A DNA stretch of 64,000 bases. Origin: Gigaspora margarita (lineage: Eukaryota > Glomeromycota > Glomeromycetes > Diversisporales > Gigasporaceae). How positions within the stretch are numbered: position 1 is the stretch's first letter; every line of letters begins with the position of its first letter. The notes beneath the pieces are model-generated. The model was not told the DNA's origin, did no database searches, and saw nothing but the letters and a program-made list of their open reading frames with translations. The translations under genes and the position numbers were made by a program. Shown here piece after piece: positions 37,434-48,715 of the stretch. Location of the stretch: positions 62,001 to 126,000 of the forward strand of contig WTPW01000558.1 of assembly GCA_009809945.1 (NCBI GenBank). Reading direction: 5' to 3'.

Positions 37434-37496
37434 TTTATAGTAGAAACAAGTATGTATACAATAAAATTATATTTTATTATTTATTTAATCTGACGG

Positions 37497-38311
37497 CTAA
37501 TGCTGATTAATTACCCAGTGCCAACAAAAAAAACACGGGCACGTGATCTCGGACAAATTTCAAGATCAGGTATAATGTTGCACGATTAGTGAAATTCATT
37601 AAGTTTTCCATGAATGATTTTACTGTTAAAACCTCTAAAAACTATTCCTAGCATCAACACTAACCCTAACCTAAATAAGCTTTAAAGAATTTAATCAAAA
37701 ATCACATACCCATTTTTTGGCTTAGCGGTACTGGTGTTGTGGCCTTGGGAGAGACCTCAAGAACTTCTTATGCCAATTTAGCTGCTGGGCCACAATCTTA
37801 AGAACTTCATTCTCTGTCTTTCACATTGTTGAAGTTGGTTGTGCATTTATTTTTACTGTTAAGAGAGCGTATCGACTCTTGGGTTTTATTTTAATTACCC
37901 TTATTAATTGTGTTATTTTGGGGTTTACGTGTTAGGGTGTTATGCGGGGAAATATTTGTTAATTCGGGCTTTTTTATGTTTAGTGGTTAAGGGATTGCCG
38001 ATTTTGGGACTGAATGCAAATTTATTTACAAAATAATTATGTACAATAAAATATTCGACAATAAAATCTACCCGTTTCTCTGGAAATAACCAGTTCCTTT
38101 TATACCTTTTCCCCTTTGTGCTTTTCCGCAATTTTCTACAAAAAGAAGATCAAAAAATTACAAATTATGAGGTAATGGCTTTGATAAACCCCAAAAATGA
38201 GGTAATAACTAGCTAATCGTCGTAAAATATAGTAATAGGAAAAATGAAAGCTGCGGTACATAAAGGTTGGTAAATGTAGGAAAAATGAAGTAATTAGTGT
38301 GAACGAAGAAT
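37497..38311. other. Intergenic, possible tRNA-like SINE head
   Basis: At about 37718-37778, TGGCTTAGCGGTACTGG resembles a tRNA A-box region, but the matching B-box is weak. No protein-coding segments are convincing in the rest. Confidence 0.3.
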
Positions 38312-38476
38312 ACCAGGAACGGAGTCATGCAAATTGACGGAGTTACCAGGAACGGAGTTATGCAAATTGACGGAGTTACCAGGAACGGAGTCATGCAAAT
38401 TGACGGAGTTACCAGGAACGGAGTCATGCAAATTGACGGAGTTACCAGGAACGGAGTCATGCAAATTGACGGAGTG
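38312..38476. repeat. 33-bp tandem repeat, 5 near-identical copies
   Basis: Five units of 33 nt starting ACCAGGAACGGAGTCATGCA; one unit has C to T at one place and the last ends GTG. As 33 is divisible by three, open frames run through on both strands. On plus it is an 11-residue repeat MQIDGVTRNGV inside 38327-38623; on minus NSVNLHDSVPG inside 38294-38578. Neither frame has a recognised domain, so coding status is open. Confidence 0.93.
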
Positions 38477-38635
38477 TATGGTTACCTGCCATCTAAATTC
38501 GTTCTGGTGAGATTTCTTGGGCCAATTCCACTTGCTAGGAGTATTAAAACCAAAAAGCAATTGGCGAACAGAAGTCAAACTGTTCTTTCAAAAAATGGCA
38601 TATTCAAACATTATTACGAATAACAACACTAAAGG

Positions 38636-38792
38636 TAATTGGTCATCTTCAGAAAACGTGACCATTGTGTAGGAAAACTTATTTTTATATGCGATTGTGT
38701 TAATAGTGACGACGATTAAGCTTACGTTTAAATATTTTTAATTGGTCATCTTCTGAAAACTTGATCATTTTGTGGGAAAACTTATTTTTACA
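38636..38792. repeat. Direct repeat pair, spacing about 104 bp
   Basis: AATTGGTCATCTTCAGAAAA with following GGAAAACTTATTTTTA occurs at 38636 and again near 38740. A weaker third partial copy lies near 38910. Confidence 0.75.
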
Positions 38793-38994
38793 TACATACA
38801 TACGTACGGTTTATAACAGAGTAAACTTACCAATTTTATCTACGTACGTACATAGTGTGGTGTGGTTTAATTTGTTTGTATACTTTTGTGTTTTTATTCG
38901 CTGCATACAAAAACGTGATCAAATTGTGAGAAAATTTTTGTCAGCCTTGATATTTGTTATTATATAAGGATCTCACTTTGGCGATTATTTTCGA

Positions 38995-40440
38995 GAATAC
39001 AGTATATGATTAGGCCACGCAAAGTTAATTTTTCATTTTCATTACATGAGATCTGAAAACCGGTTAGTTTGTCAGATTTTTTTTTTAAATTAATAGAATA
39101 ATGTTCACATCTAAAATTAGGTCACTTTTCACTTTACAATTACATGGAATCTGAAAACTTCGGTCGGTCTGTCAGATTTTTTTTTTTTTTTTTTTACTTT
39201 ACTTTACTTTATACTTTACTGCAAATTGATAAAATAATGTTCACATTTAAGATTAGCCCACACAAAATTGATTTTCATTTTACATTACATGAAATCTGAA
39301 AACTTGAATAAGTCGATTACATTTGTTTTTATTTTTTTTATTTTATTTCATTAATTTTATTTTTTTTTTTGAATTTACTGTAAATTAATAGAATAATGTT
39401 TATATCTAAGATTAAACCATGCGAAGTTGATTTTTCGTCTTGAATTACACAGAATATGAAAACTTCGGTTGGTTAGATTTTTTTCTTTTTTTTTTTTTTT
39501 TTNNNNNNNNNNNNNNNNNNNNNNNNNNNNNNNNNNNNNNNNNNNNNNNNNNNNNNNNNNNNNNNNNNNNNNNNNNNNNNNNNNNNNNNNNNNNNNNNNN
39601 NNNNNNNNNNNNNNNNNNNNNNNNNNNNNNNNNNNNNNNNNNNNNNNNNNNNNNNNNNNNNNNNNNNNNNNNNNNNNNNNNNNNNNNNNNNNNNNNNNNN
39701 NNNNNNNNNNNNNNNNNNNNNNNNNNNNNNNNNNNNNNNNNNNNNNNNNNNNNNNNNNNNNNNNNNNNNNNNNNNNNNNNNNNNNNNNNNNNNNNNNNNN
39801 NNNNNNNNNNNNNNNNNNNNNNNNNNNNNNNNNNNNNNNNNNNNNNNNNNNNNNNNNNNNNNNNNNNNNNNNNNNNNNNNNNNNNNNNNNNNNNNNNNNN
39901 NNNNNNNNNNNNNNNNNNNNNNNNNNNNNNNNNNNNNNNNNNNNNNNNNNNNNNNNNNNNNNNNNNNNNNNNNNNNNNNNNNNNNNNNNNNNNNNNNNNN
40001 NNNNNNNNNNNNNNNNNNNNNNNNNNNNNNNNNNNNNNNNNNNNNNNNNNNNNNNNNNNNNNNNNNNNNNNNNNNNNNNNNNNNNNNNNNNNNNNNNNNN
40101 NNNNNNNNNNNNNNNNNNTCTTTTTTTTTTTTTTTTGCTTTGCTGCAAATTAATAGAATTATGTTCACATCTAATATTAGACCACACGAAGTTGATTTTT
40201 CATTCTGCATTACATGGAATCTGAAAACGTTGGTGGGTTAGATTTTTTTTTCCTTTTTTTTATTTTATTTATTTTTAATTATTGTAAATTAATAGAATAA
40301 TATTCGCATCTTAGGCCACGCAAAGTTGTTTTTCGTTTTGCATTACATGAAATCGGTCAGTCAGGTGGATTTTTTTTAATTTTTTTAATTTACTGCAAAT
40401 TAATATAATAATCTTCGCTGCCCACGTAAATTTATTATTC
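38995..40440. repeat. Satellite-like array with unit about 120 bp
   Basis: Each unit has TAGGCCACGCAAAGTTGATT, TTTCATTTTACATTACATGG, TCTGAAAAC, a T-rich run, then AATTAATAGAATAATGTTCA. Copies are seen near 39010, 39115, 39250, 39412, 40180 and 40310, on both sides of the gap. The first block matches the terminal repeat of the element at 59623-60798. Confidence 0.8.
39503..40118. other. Assembly gap (616 N)
   Basis: A run of N lies inside the satellite-like array, bordered by T runs on both sides. Frames running across it are meaningless. Confidence 0.99.
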
Positions 40441-40714
40441 ATTTTACATTATCAATCAATCGCATTATATATATATATATATATATTATAATCTTACTGT
40501 TATAAAATTTTTCAGTGATATTACCCTTTACACGTGGCAAAGCACGTGTACAGAACTAGTTATAAATAATTTGTTATTGGATGATCTCGGATTCGAAGAA
40601 TAAAATTTAAAAAAAAAAATTTTTTTTATTGATAAGATACCGATACTATTACTATGTAAAATGAAATCCATGAATATTTCAGTCGTAAAGCATCAGATTG
40701 GGAAATTCTAAGTT

Positions 40715-41993
40715 TTTTGATGAAAGTGGCATTGAATCCTTTGATATAGACGTTTATATTAAGTCTCTTAATTACATTATTGCTTCGGAACAATCTAAAA
40801 AAGCGCGTATACTTCTCAAAAGTATAAGGAGGCGAGTAATTTTTTTTGACTAGATGTTGGAAGAAACTAAGTGGCGTGATAGGGGCCTGATTGGTTCTTA
40901 ACATTCAAGGCTTCTTGCTGAGCTACTAAACCGGTGTGAGGCCCAAGTAACCTTCTTGGTTGTTTGACGTTCAAGGCTTTTTGCTGACTCAACACTGGTC
41001 TATTGGGGCACAGGTGGCCTGCTTGGTTGCCTGATGTTCAAGGCTGTTTGCTGACCTGATGGGGTGTGAAAAATTAGGAAATTAAAAGTATATTAAGAAT
41101 ATCACTAATTTATTAATTTTATTAATTTTTTACAAGGAACCTCGAAATGATTATAAGTTGGCAAGAAAATGGGCGATGCGTAAATTAGCTAATGATACTG
41201 TAACTCTGTATATTTTTACAATCCAACGATGACAATTTTGTAGTTGGTTTTGGAGTTAGTAATAATGGAACCCATATTAAAAAGAGATAAAAAAGTTGTG
41301 TGTGTTTTTTTTTTTTTTTTTTTAGCAAGAAATTGAGAATCAATGTATTTAATTAGGACGATGATTTTGATAATAAGCAAGAGATCAAAAAAACTAAATA
41401 TACTACTCATACTACTCCACCGCAGTCACTGTACAAAATATACAACTTGCGACCAACTACTGACAAAACTAAAAACACACATTCCCATCTGCATCAACAG
41501 ATGCATCATATGTTCCAAGTTTTGATTCTCCAACTTCAGAAAATTCGATTAAGACAAAAAAGCCATATTATATTGATTATTTTATAGGACTCAGAAATGT
41601 TGAATGGGAACTAATGAAAAATGTTACTAGGGTAAGTAATTAAATATTTTGCAAATTATATTTCAGTTAGATAGTATTTTTTTATTATCTTTAGTGGATT
41701 ATTAATGACGTAGATATTTCCATCATTTGTGTTGAATACCGAGCTTCTATAATTGAAAAATGCAAATCAAGGAAAATATTAAATTCTGATGAAGTATAAT
41801 ATTGCTCTTGATTATTAGCAATACACTAATTAATTCACCTCTTTTATAGTGCTATAAGTCACGAGTTTTTATTCCAAGAAGAGAATTTACAAGGACTTCG
41901 TGATTTCTTCGATGATGAGTTATATGGCGATTTGAAAATATTAAATTCAATTAAAAACTATTTGAACAAAATTACAAATTTTATACAATTATA
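40715..41993 (+). pseudogene. Broken multi-exon gene of unknown family
   Basis: Several plus-strand segments read like protein and are joined by plausible splice sites: about 40715-40835 (IESFDIDVYIKSLNYIIASE), 41137-41215 (EPRNDYKLARKWAMRKLAND), 41471-41631 (STDASYVPSFDSPTS then IGLRNVEWELMKNVT), 41694-41799 (WIINDVDISIICVEYRASII) and 41850-41993 (ENLQGLRDFFDDELYGD). No single frame links them all, and a tandem repeat (40880-41060) lies in the first gap, so the gene is probably broken. No domain is recognised. The last segment is acidic and helical. Confidence 0.45.
40880..41060. repeat. Tandem repeat, unit about 65-70 bp, 3 copies
   Basis: Each unit has GGTT, then ACGTTCAAGGCTTTTTGCTG-like sequence and a GC-richer tail. 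Composition differs from the surroundings. Confidence 0.8.
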
Positions 41994-43538
41994 ATTTTTG
42001 ATTCAACGTTAACGTTAAATATTGTGGTCGATTAATAAATATTTGTTTATCGTTTGCGTTATCGAGTTATCGTTATGCTTGTGTAACTCTGAATTTTTCA
42101 TCATTAAAGTTTTGTTGTATAAAGTCTGGATGTTATGGTTTCGGTTCACACCTATATCTTCCCAATAAATAAGAAAATAGCAATAGAATGGAAATAAAAC
42201 TTCATTGATTAAACTTAACAATTTTTTATTTTTATCTCCTATATTAAAATACATACCGATACTAACGCTAATTAATAGATAATTATAATTATATTCTGAG
42301 ATTATATTATTAATTAAAAAAAAAAAAAAAAAACTGATAATATAATGGGCAAAAACCTAAATCTTATTCAACTAATTAATGTTAACGTTAATTATTAACG
42401 TTAACTTGGAAGTTCAAATCAAGAGTTATTGTAAAAAACAACACTAGCATTGCCCAAAAAAATATCGCTGATGTCACAAAAATAATCATGATTATGATAT
42501 TGTGTAAATTAAATGTATCGCCTATACATTAATAAGAACAATTACAAATTCATTAAATGCTAAAATTTGTTGAATTTAGTGGTTATCGGAAATTAACATT
42601 TTTTTATAGGCGATGCTAAGGTCATTTTTTTGTAATATGCATGATTAGAACGTGCAGATTGCTCTTTATCTAATTTGAACGAAGTTCGTTTCAAGGTTTT
42701 GCTATTACAGAACCGTTTTACAACTACTATTAGAATACATCTATAACTATGTTTTTTCTTAGTTGACTATTGTAGTTATTATTGCAAGAATAACATAAAT
42801 GAAAAGGTAAACTGGGACGAACTGTACAAATTACATATAAAAATTCTTTATGCAGATTAACGATAGTATATTTAAAAAAATTACATACATTTGACAGGGC
42901 ATGATATTTTACCACTGCTAGAAACAATCTGTTAATAAGTATTTAACTTCATGTTTTTAAGGATCTATGTGTATTTCGGCACTGGTAGATGTTGAAATAA
43001 GTCATATGATTAGTTAGTTAATAAATACTTGGCACACTTTTTCGAATTAATTTAGAAATAACTACAATAATTTTTGAGGCAATACGTTGAGTGAAACATT
43101 TTCAATATGCATGGTCAGTTTCGATGTTTAGGATTATTTGGAAGTTCAAAACTTTTTATAACTTATAAGTGAATATAGATACCTAATTATGATTTTATAG
43201 AAGTTGTTTCGCAAATTAGTATTTCATTGGGATTAGTATAAAAGAACTCTCAATATTAACTAGCCAAATACAGTATTGGATAAATGAAAATCAAAGAGAA
43301 ATTTTGAAAATTTTTATTTGAAAGCAAAATAATTAGATTTATTCGCAAAAAAAGTGGGAATTTTGCTAATTTTCGGAGTGATGAATGATAAAATTTGATG
43401 ATATCTTACTATTACAGTATTACACTGTAATAATATTTCGTTATAAATAAAAATTAAAGCTACAGATATCCAAATAAAAAAATAAGCTTTATGTTATATA
43501 TTTAAATAATTTTCTATATCTTTCATCCATCTCTTGTC
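41994..43538. other. Intergenic with GTTAAC-rich palindromes
   Basis: AACGTTAACGTTAA near 42006 and GTTAACGTTAATTATTAACG near 42383 are short palindromic clusters that may mark the ends of a roughly 400-bp repeat. An A run lies near 42318. No gene seen. Confidence 0.45.
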
Positions 43539-44414
43539 TTAAAATAATTCATTTTTCCACAATCTTTTTACCACAATATTTCTAAAAAACTTAAATATAC
43601 AACAACCTATTTTAGCCAAATTCTCTACAATAAAATTAAAACAACTTTCTTTTAAATATAATTTATTTTCTTTGAAAATTTTCACTAATTCCTCACTTGA
43701 TCGCAATTCATGAATAAGTTCTTTCCAAAAGTCTATAATAGAGTTCAAACAATATTATTATTAATTAAAAATATAAATGTAGAAAAACAAACCTGATATT
43801 TCTTTAATAAATTATGGGCCTAAAAGCTTAAATCTACTTCTTGCATTTTCTAATTCAGTAGTCAAATCATATACGGATTTTAATCCAATAATAAGAAGAA
43901 AGTTTGAACGTATTTTCTAATTCATTTTTAAAAAATAGAAAATATAACGATAAGAATATTATTGTTAAGAAAGTGATGGTTAATTATTTACCTCTTTATT
44001 TAAATAAATTTTATTCCATTTGTCAGACTTATGCAAATCGGTTTTAATTTCATCGATTTTGGTTAATAATTCTTCCTGAATTTAAAAAGTTAAAAGGTTG
44101 TCTCCTATGTTATTACTGGTAATAAAATCATTAAGATCTTTATAAAATTGATTAAATTTGTTGCTAATTTTAGTACAGCTATTAATCCATTCAGGCAAAG
44201 ATATATCAATTTCACTAACTAGTGAATTCATTTCACTTGGGCAAGTACTTTTTAAATTAGCTGATTAGAAAAGAATATCATATGCTAAATTAATCATGTC
44301 ATCAAAATCTTCGAATTTCAGAGCTTTTTTTATCAAATTCTTTAAAATACTCAAGTTTGGTAACAATATTTTGGCGGTAGATGACATTTCAAATGATGTT
44401 TCTGCTATTACAGC
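43539..44414 (-). pseudogene. F: helical protein of unknown family, main exons
   Basis: Three minus-strand exons in consistent phase: 43992-44414, 43793-43916 and 43539-43732. They encode Leu/Lys/Glu-rich helical sequence, for example LPNLSILKNLIKKALKFEDF, LTKIDEIKTDLHKSDKW, YDLTTELENARSRFKLL and DFWKELIHELRSSEELVKIF. No named domain is recognised. Three TAA codons interrupt the frame (44265-44267, 44082-44084 and 43812-43814); each could come from CAA by C to T, or be hidden by short introns I could not define. The 5' side is the unusual chain of 3-nt exon-like sites upstream, which joins in phase 0 at the acceptor bordering 44414. The gene may be recently dead, or may be real with more introns than modelled. 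Confidence 0.5.
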
Positions 44415-44770
44415 CTATATTACATTAAAAATTGCATTAAACTTTGTCAAATTTTAGCTATTTTTAAGTTCTGATTAATTGAAAATTATACTCACGTGCT
44501 GCAATATATAAAATTATTAAATGGATTGACTAGTTTGCGTCTTTAATACAGTAATTTTATACTTACTTCCTATAGTTCAAAAATTAATAGAAGCAATTTG
44601 ATTTATTAAATAAATACTGTTAATATTTCTGATAAAAATATTTCCATTTGCAACATCTAACGAAAGCTTAATAAACAATAAAGCCCTTGACGAATTGTAA
44701 ATAATAATTATACAAATTTTGCTACGGTTAGTCACTGAGTTAAATTGAAGCTAGTAGAATTTTCCCATTA

Positions 44771-44882
44771 TTCCCTACAAGTGCAAAAAATTCTTTAATA
44801 GCCAAATTTTAAATTTATTATGATTGCGAAAATATCGAATTTAATTTCAGCCAAAATTAAAGAATTTTCACTTTTGCAGGAA
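44771..44882. mobile_element. Small MITE between micro-exon sites
   Basis: TCCCTACAAGTGCAAAAAAT with ATTCTTTAAT is inverted at the right (ATTAAAGAAT ... CTTTTGCAGGA). About 112 bp. Confidence 0.65.
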
Positions 44883-45062
44883 ATTAGCAACCTAGAACGA
44901 AATAACTTGTTGAAAATTAAAAACTGCCAGTAATTCTGAATTTATGGTTAACTTTCCAATCGATTGTCGGAAATTAATATCAAGCAAATAATTTTACAAG
45001 ATACCAATTCCAATCATCCGTAATTCACCGAAAATGTCTCCACAAGCCAGTAGTATCCTAAT

Positions 45063-45217
45063 GCTAGAGTTTCTTTTTTTGCATCCTAGAATCATTACTT
45101 GTCTGTGGTTGACCTTTGATTGTGATCTTGTCAAGGTTACTACTCCTCGCTAAACTCGAACTAGTGGCCTTTAGATTGGGTTCTGGGATTGCAACCACTA
45201 TGTAAAACCCACGGTTC
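45063..45217 (-). mobile_element. tRNA-headed SINE, about 155 bp
   Basis: On the minus strand the head runs from about 45217: CATAGTGGTTGCAATCCC (A-box-like) and TAGTTCGAGTTTAGC (B-box-like) about 35 nt later. The short body ends in an A-rich tail (CAAAAAAAGAAA) near 45070. Unrelated in body to the longer retroposon at 14.5 and 51.2 kb. Confidence 0.6.
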
Positions 45218-45308
45218 CCAAACAGTTTTATTAGCTAAACTAATAATTTTACTAGTAAAATTTAGAATATTATGCCATTTTACGCAGAATTTCATGCAAT
45301 TTTTTTAC

Positions 45309-45410
45309 TAGATAAATTGATGAGAGCGCTTTAAATAAATATTCAAATTGAATTATATACTAGATAAATTGATGAGAACGCTTTAAATAAATATTCAAAT
45401 TGAATTATAT
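45309..45410. repeat. Tandem duplication, unit about 56 bp
   Basis: TAGATAAATTGATGAGAGCG and the following CTTTAAATAAATATTCAAAT occur twice in direct tandem with one substitution. Confidence 0.85.
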
Positions 45411-45826
45411 ACCTACTTAAGTTTTTAATAGAAATCAGTCGATTTATTCATTCCTGACATGTTAAATTCATAGTATGAATTATAATTTCTAAATAGTATT
45501 CAAATTGCATCGCTTATTCACTTATTAGAAAAATAGCAATAATTATAGATAAAGCAAAATACGGACCATTAAACATATTGTCACACACATAACAAGCAAT
45601 ACGTTATAATAGCCTATATTTGGCACTGGCGGAAGTCTATCTTAGTTGCAGACATCATAATTTACTATGTGTTTCATTATTTATCAATTCGTCAATTAGA
45701 AATTGTTTGCCATGGCACAAACTTAGCAGTCCCGTGATTATTCCCAACCTAGTTGTAATATATTATGTGACCCATAAATTCGAATTCAAACTTGCTATTG
45801 CATTTTCACCCTTTATATTACAGCTC

Positions 45827-45966
45827 TTTCATAATTTCTGAATCACTGAAAAAATTGCCGACAACTAAATTGATAAGTCACCGACTCGAAATCAATAAGT
45901 TATCGGCTTCGTACGAGCATTGATTCAATTATTGGAAATTTTTTCAGTGTTTCAGAAATTATGAAA
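45827..45966. mobile_element. MITE with 30-nt TIR (TTTCATAATTTCTGAA)
   Basis: TTTCATAATTTCTGAATCAC followed by TGAAAAAATT is inverted at the right end with one or two mismatches. About 140 bp; the core has CCGACTCG and its partners. Non-coding. Confidence 0.75.
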
Positions 45967-46730
45967 ACAACTATAACATCATTTTTGAAAACCTTTAACA
46001 TTGTATCAGTGGCGATAACCACGGGCTCAACAATTTTTGTGCCATAACAATAATACTTGGTAGTTTCATTAGGCTTCAGTTATCGCTATTAAATTTATAC
46101 TTACATTCTATAATTCATGTAATTAGCTAAAGTTCATGAAATATATTTATTATTAAAATTTATACTCACTTCCTGTAATTATTTATTTGATGGATAAATA
46201 CTATAAATTCTGATCTAATAACAGATAAATGAACATCTGTGAATTTTTACACTTACATCCTAGATATTAATTAAAACGAGTTAGACATAATTTTAGCGCA
46301 TTATAAAATTATGATTTATAATAATTATACTTTAAAATTTATAATATTCACTTTCTGAATTTATATATAACCGGTTAATATCATAATTATGAAATTCTGA
46401 TTTAATAATTTTAATGATCGAGAATATACGCACTTTCTGGTAATGATATATTCATTTAGAATATTATTAATGTTAAAATTAATTATCATAAAAGTTTGAA
46501 CACTTAAAATTTATACTTACAACCTGAAAGTTAATATAATTGATTTAATTACTGTAATATTAGATTTCAAAAATGAAAGTAATTAAATTTTATACTTACT
46601 CCCTAACAATTAAGTGGAATATTTTTATTATGATATGCTTAATAGTTTTATTAAAACTTTATACTTACTCTCTAAAATAAATATTAATATGAATTATGAT
46701 TAATATTCATAAAGTATTTATCATTTTACA

Positions 46731-46957
46731 CCGGGAGATATTAGTGTTCACCTCTATTTTATAATTAATTTTTGCTAAAAAATAGTTTTTACTAAAATTT
46801 AGGTTTAAGGTGCAAGATAAGGGTTAGATATAATAGTCCGAAATTTAGGTTACATGAGGTTTTCAGGGGTCTGAATATTTTACTTAGCATATCCAACTCC
46901 TGTTTCTTAGATCCGTTTTTGAGATATAGCACACTGAATATCAATATCCCCGGTATC
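46731..46957. mobile_element. MITE with ACCGGG ends
   Basis: ACCGGGAGATATTAGTGTTC and the complement of ACCGGGGATATTGATATTCA form the ends. It lies in the enlarged interval between micro-exon sites 46669 and 47088, and its removal brings that interval closer to the common spacing. Confidence 0.65.
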
Positions 46958-47231
46958 AATTAAAAATCATTCATAATAACTCATACTAAATAAATTTAAT
47001 TTGCACAATAATTTATATAATGGAAATATACAGTGTTATTTTTGGAATTAATTATAAATGAGCCTATTCATTGTAAATCTTACTTACGATCTAATTATAT
47101 AATTGAAATATACTGTGTTATTTGTGGATCTAATCATAAATCATAAATGAGCACTATTCATTGTAAATCTATACTTACGAACTAAAAATTTATATAGTTG
47201 ATTAATAATTCGCTATAATAATTGGATTTAA

Positions 47232-47491
47232 TGCAGTCTAGCCTCGATATAGCAAAGTTAATTGTCTCTCATATGAATGTGACTTGTCCAGTTTGCTTTT
47301 AAAATGATTATAAAAGATTCTACATTATGATTTTTATTAAATAAATATGGATGCAAAAATTTTTAAAAAAATCTACATACAAGGAATTTTGTTTAAATTT
47401 GTTTCTTCAAAAAAATTGGCAAAAGCTGACCGACAGGGTTATGAGGAATATATAACTGATATTGTATTGCTTTGTATCGAGGTTAAACAGC
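47232..47491. mobile_element. pogo-like MITE
   Basis: CAGTCTAGCCTCGATATAGC at the left is roughly inverted at the right (TTGTATCGAGGTTAAACAG). CCTCGATA ends resemble Tigger/pogo termini. Target duplication unclear. Confidence 0.55.
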
Positions 47492-48175
47492 GATGGAATT
47501 TTTACTCACATTCTAGTAATTTATGAAATTGATTATTGTTAATTTGTATTAATTGAATTATATTTGTATATTAACTATAATTATAAATTAGCCATTCTGA
47601 TTGCATTATTAAATTGGTTTCTTAATAGTAACAATTAACCATTAATGAACCTATTAAAATTGGCAAAATCAATTGATGTTGAATGAATTTTAACTGTCAT
47701 GTAAATTTACTATCGAAACTTTGAAGAAAATTTATTTTTCAATGTCGTTTGCATCTGGATAATTTGATCGATTATATCTAGACTCTATATTTTTTCATTG
47801 TTCAAGTTGAAAATTAATATATTTTAATATAATATGATTTCAAACCCTTTCAACTCTATGGAGGTAAAGTTTTAAAGACCTTATCGATAAATTTGTCAAG
47901 TTGTCACGGAGAACAATGTTTATCAGTCTATTTTTGATATCTCATTGTCCGAGAAGTTGTAAGACTCAAAAATGTCATTTTTGATGATATGATTGTGTAG
48001 AGAATAGACTAGAGATGAAATACTTGAATCAGATGTATTTTTCATATATTTAATGAAAGTTCAAATGTATTTTTCATATATATAATGAAAGTTTCAAGCA
48101 TTTTCAAACATGCAATAACCTTGCAATCTAATAGATCAGATCAGGATATCCTATGGTGCAAATTATAATGTTCAA

Positions 48176-48715
48176 ATTTATACTTACTTTCTGGTAATTT
48201 AAACATTTAGTGTAATTTATGTGATCGATTAATTCATCATGAAGTTATAATTTATTAAATTAACAAATAAATATCGTTGAAATTTATACTCACTTTCTGT
48301 AATTTATGTGATCGATTAATTCATCATGAAATTATAAATTATTAATTTAACAAATAAATATCATTGAAATTTATACTCACATACTGTAATTTATGTGATC
48401 GATTAATTCATCATGAAATTATAAATTATAATTTAACAAATAAATATAGTTGAAATTTATACTCACGTCCTGTAATTTATGTGATCGATTAATTCATCAT
48501 GAAATTATACATTATAATTTAACAAAATAAATATCGTTGAATTTTGTACTCACATACTGTAATTTATGTGATCGATTAATTCATCATGAAATTATAAATT
48601 ATAATTTAACAAAGTTGAATTTTGTACTCACATACTGTAATTTATGTGATTGATTAATTCATCATTAAATTATAAATTATAATTTAACAAATAAATATCG
48701 TTTATTAAACTTAGC
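48176..48715. repeat. Tandem repeat, 6 units of about 78-104 bp
   Basis: Each unit has TTTATACTCAC, three variable bases, CTGTAATTTATGTGATCG, ATTAATTCATCATGAAATTA and AATTTAACAAATAAATATCG. The three variable bases are the candidate micro-exon codons (minus strand TAT, TAT, GAC, TAT, AAA, AAA), while flanking splice-like bases are kept. Confidence 0.92.

Larger units (their letters stand above)
31486..37496. repeat. Segmental duplication, copy 2 (A2/B2 pair)
   Basis: Direct-orientation copy of 4020-9677, carrying A2 (minus) and B2 (plus). It is about 350 bp longer, mainly through a 219-bp MITE between the genes (34545-34763) and a roughly 290-bp MITE in the first intron of B2. The two copies lie about 22 kb apart, separated by C, D and the hAT transposon. 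Confidence 0.9.

Noticed and set aside
39375..40224. Four long open frames of 237-270 codons on both strands
   Set aside because: They consist almost wholly of the N gap; the residues are unknown.
44496..48634. Reading the 3-nt sites as protein-binding satellite motifs only
   Set aside because: Not excluded, but the match of both flanks to donor and acceptor consensus with variable bases between favours a splice origin, so it was kept as a finding instead.
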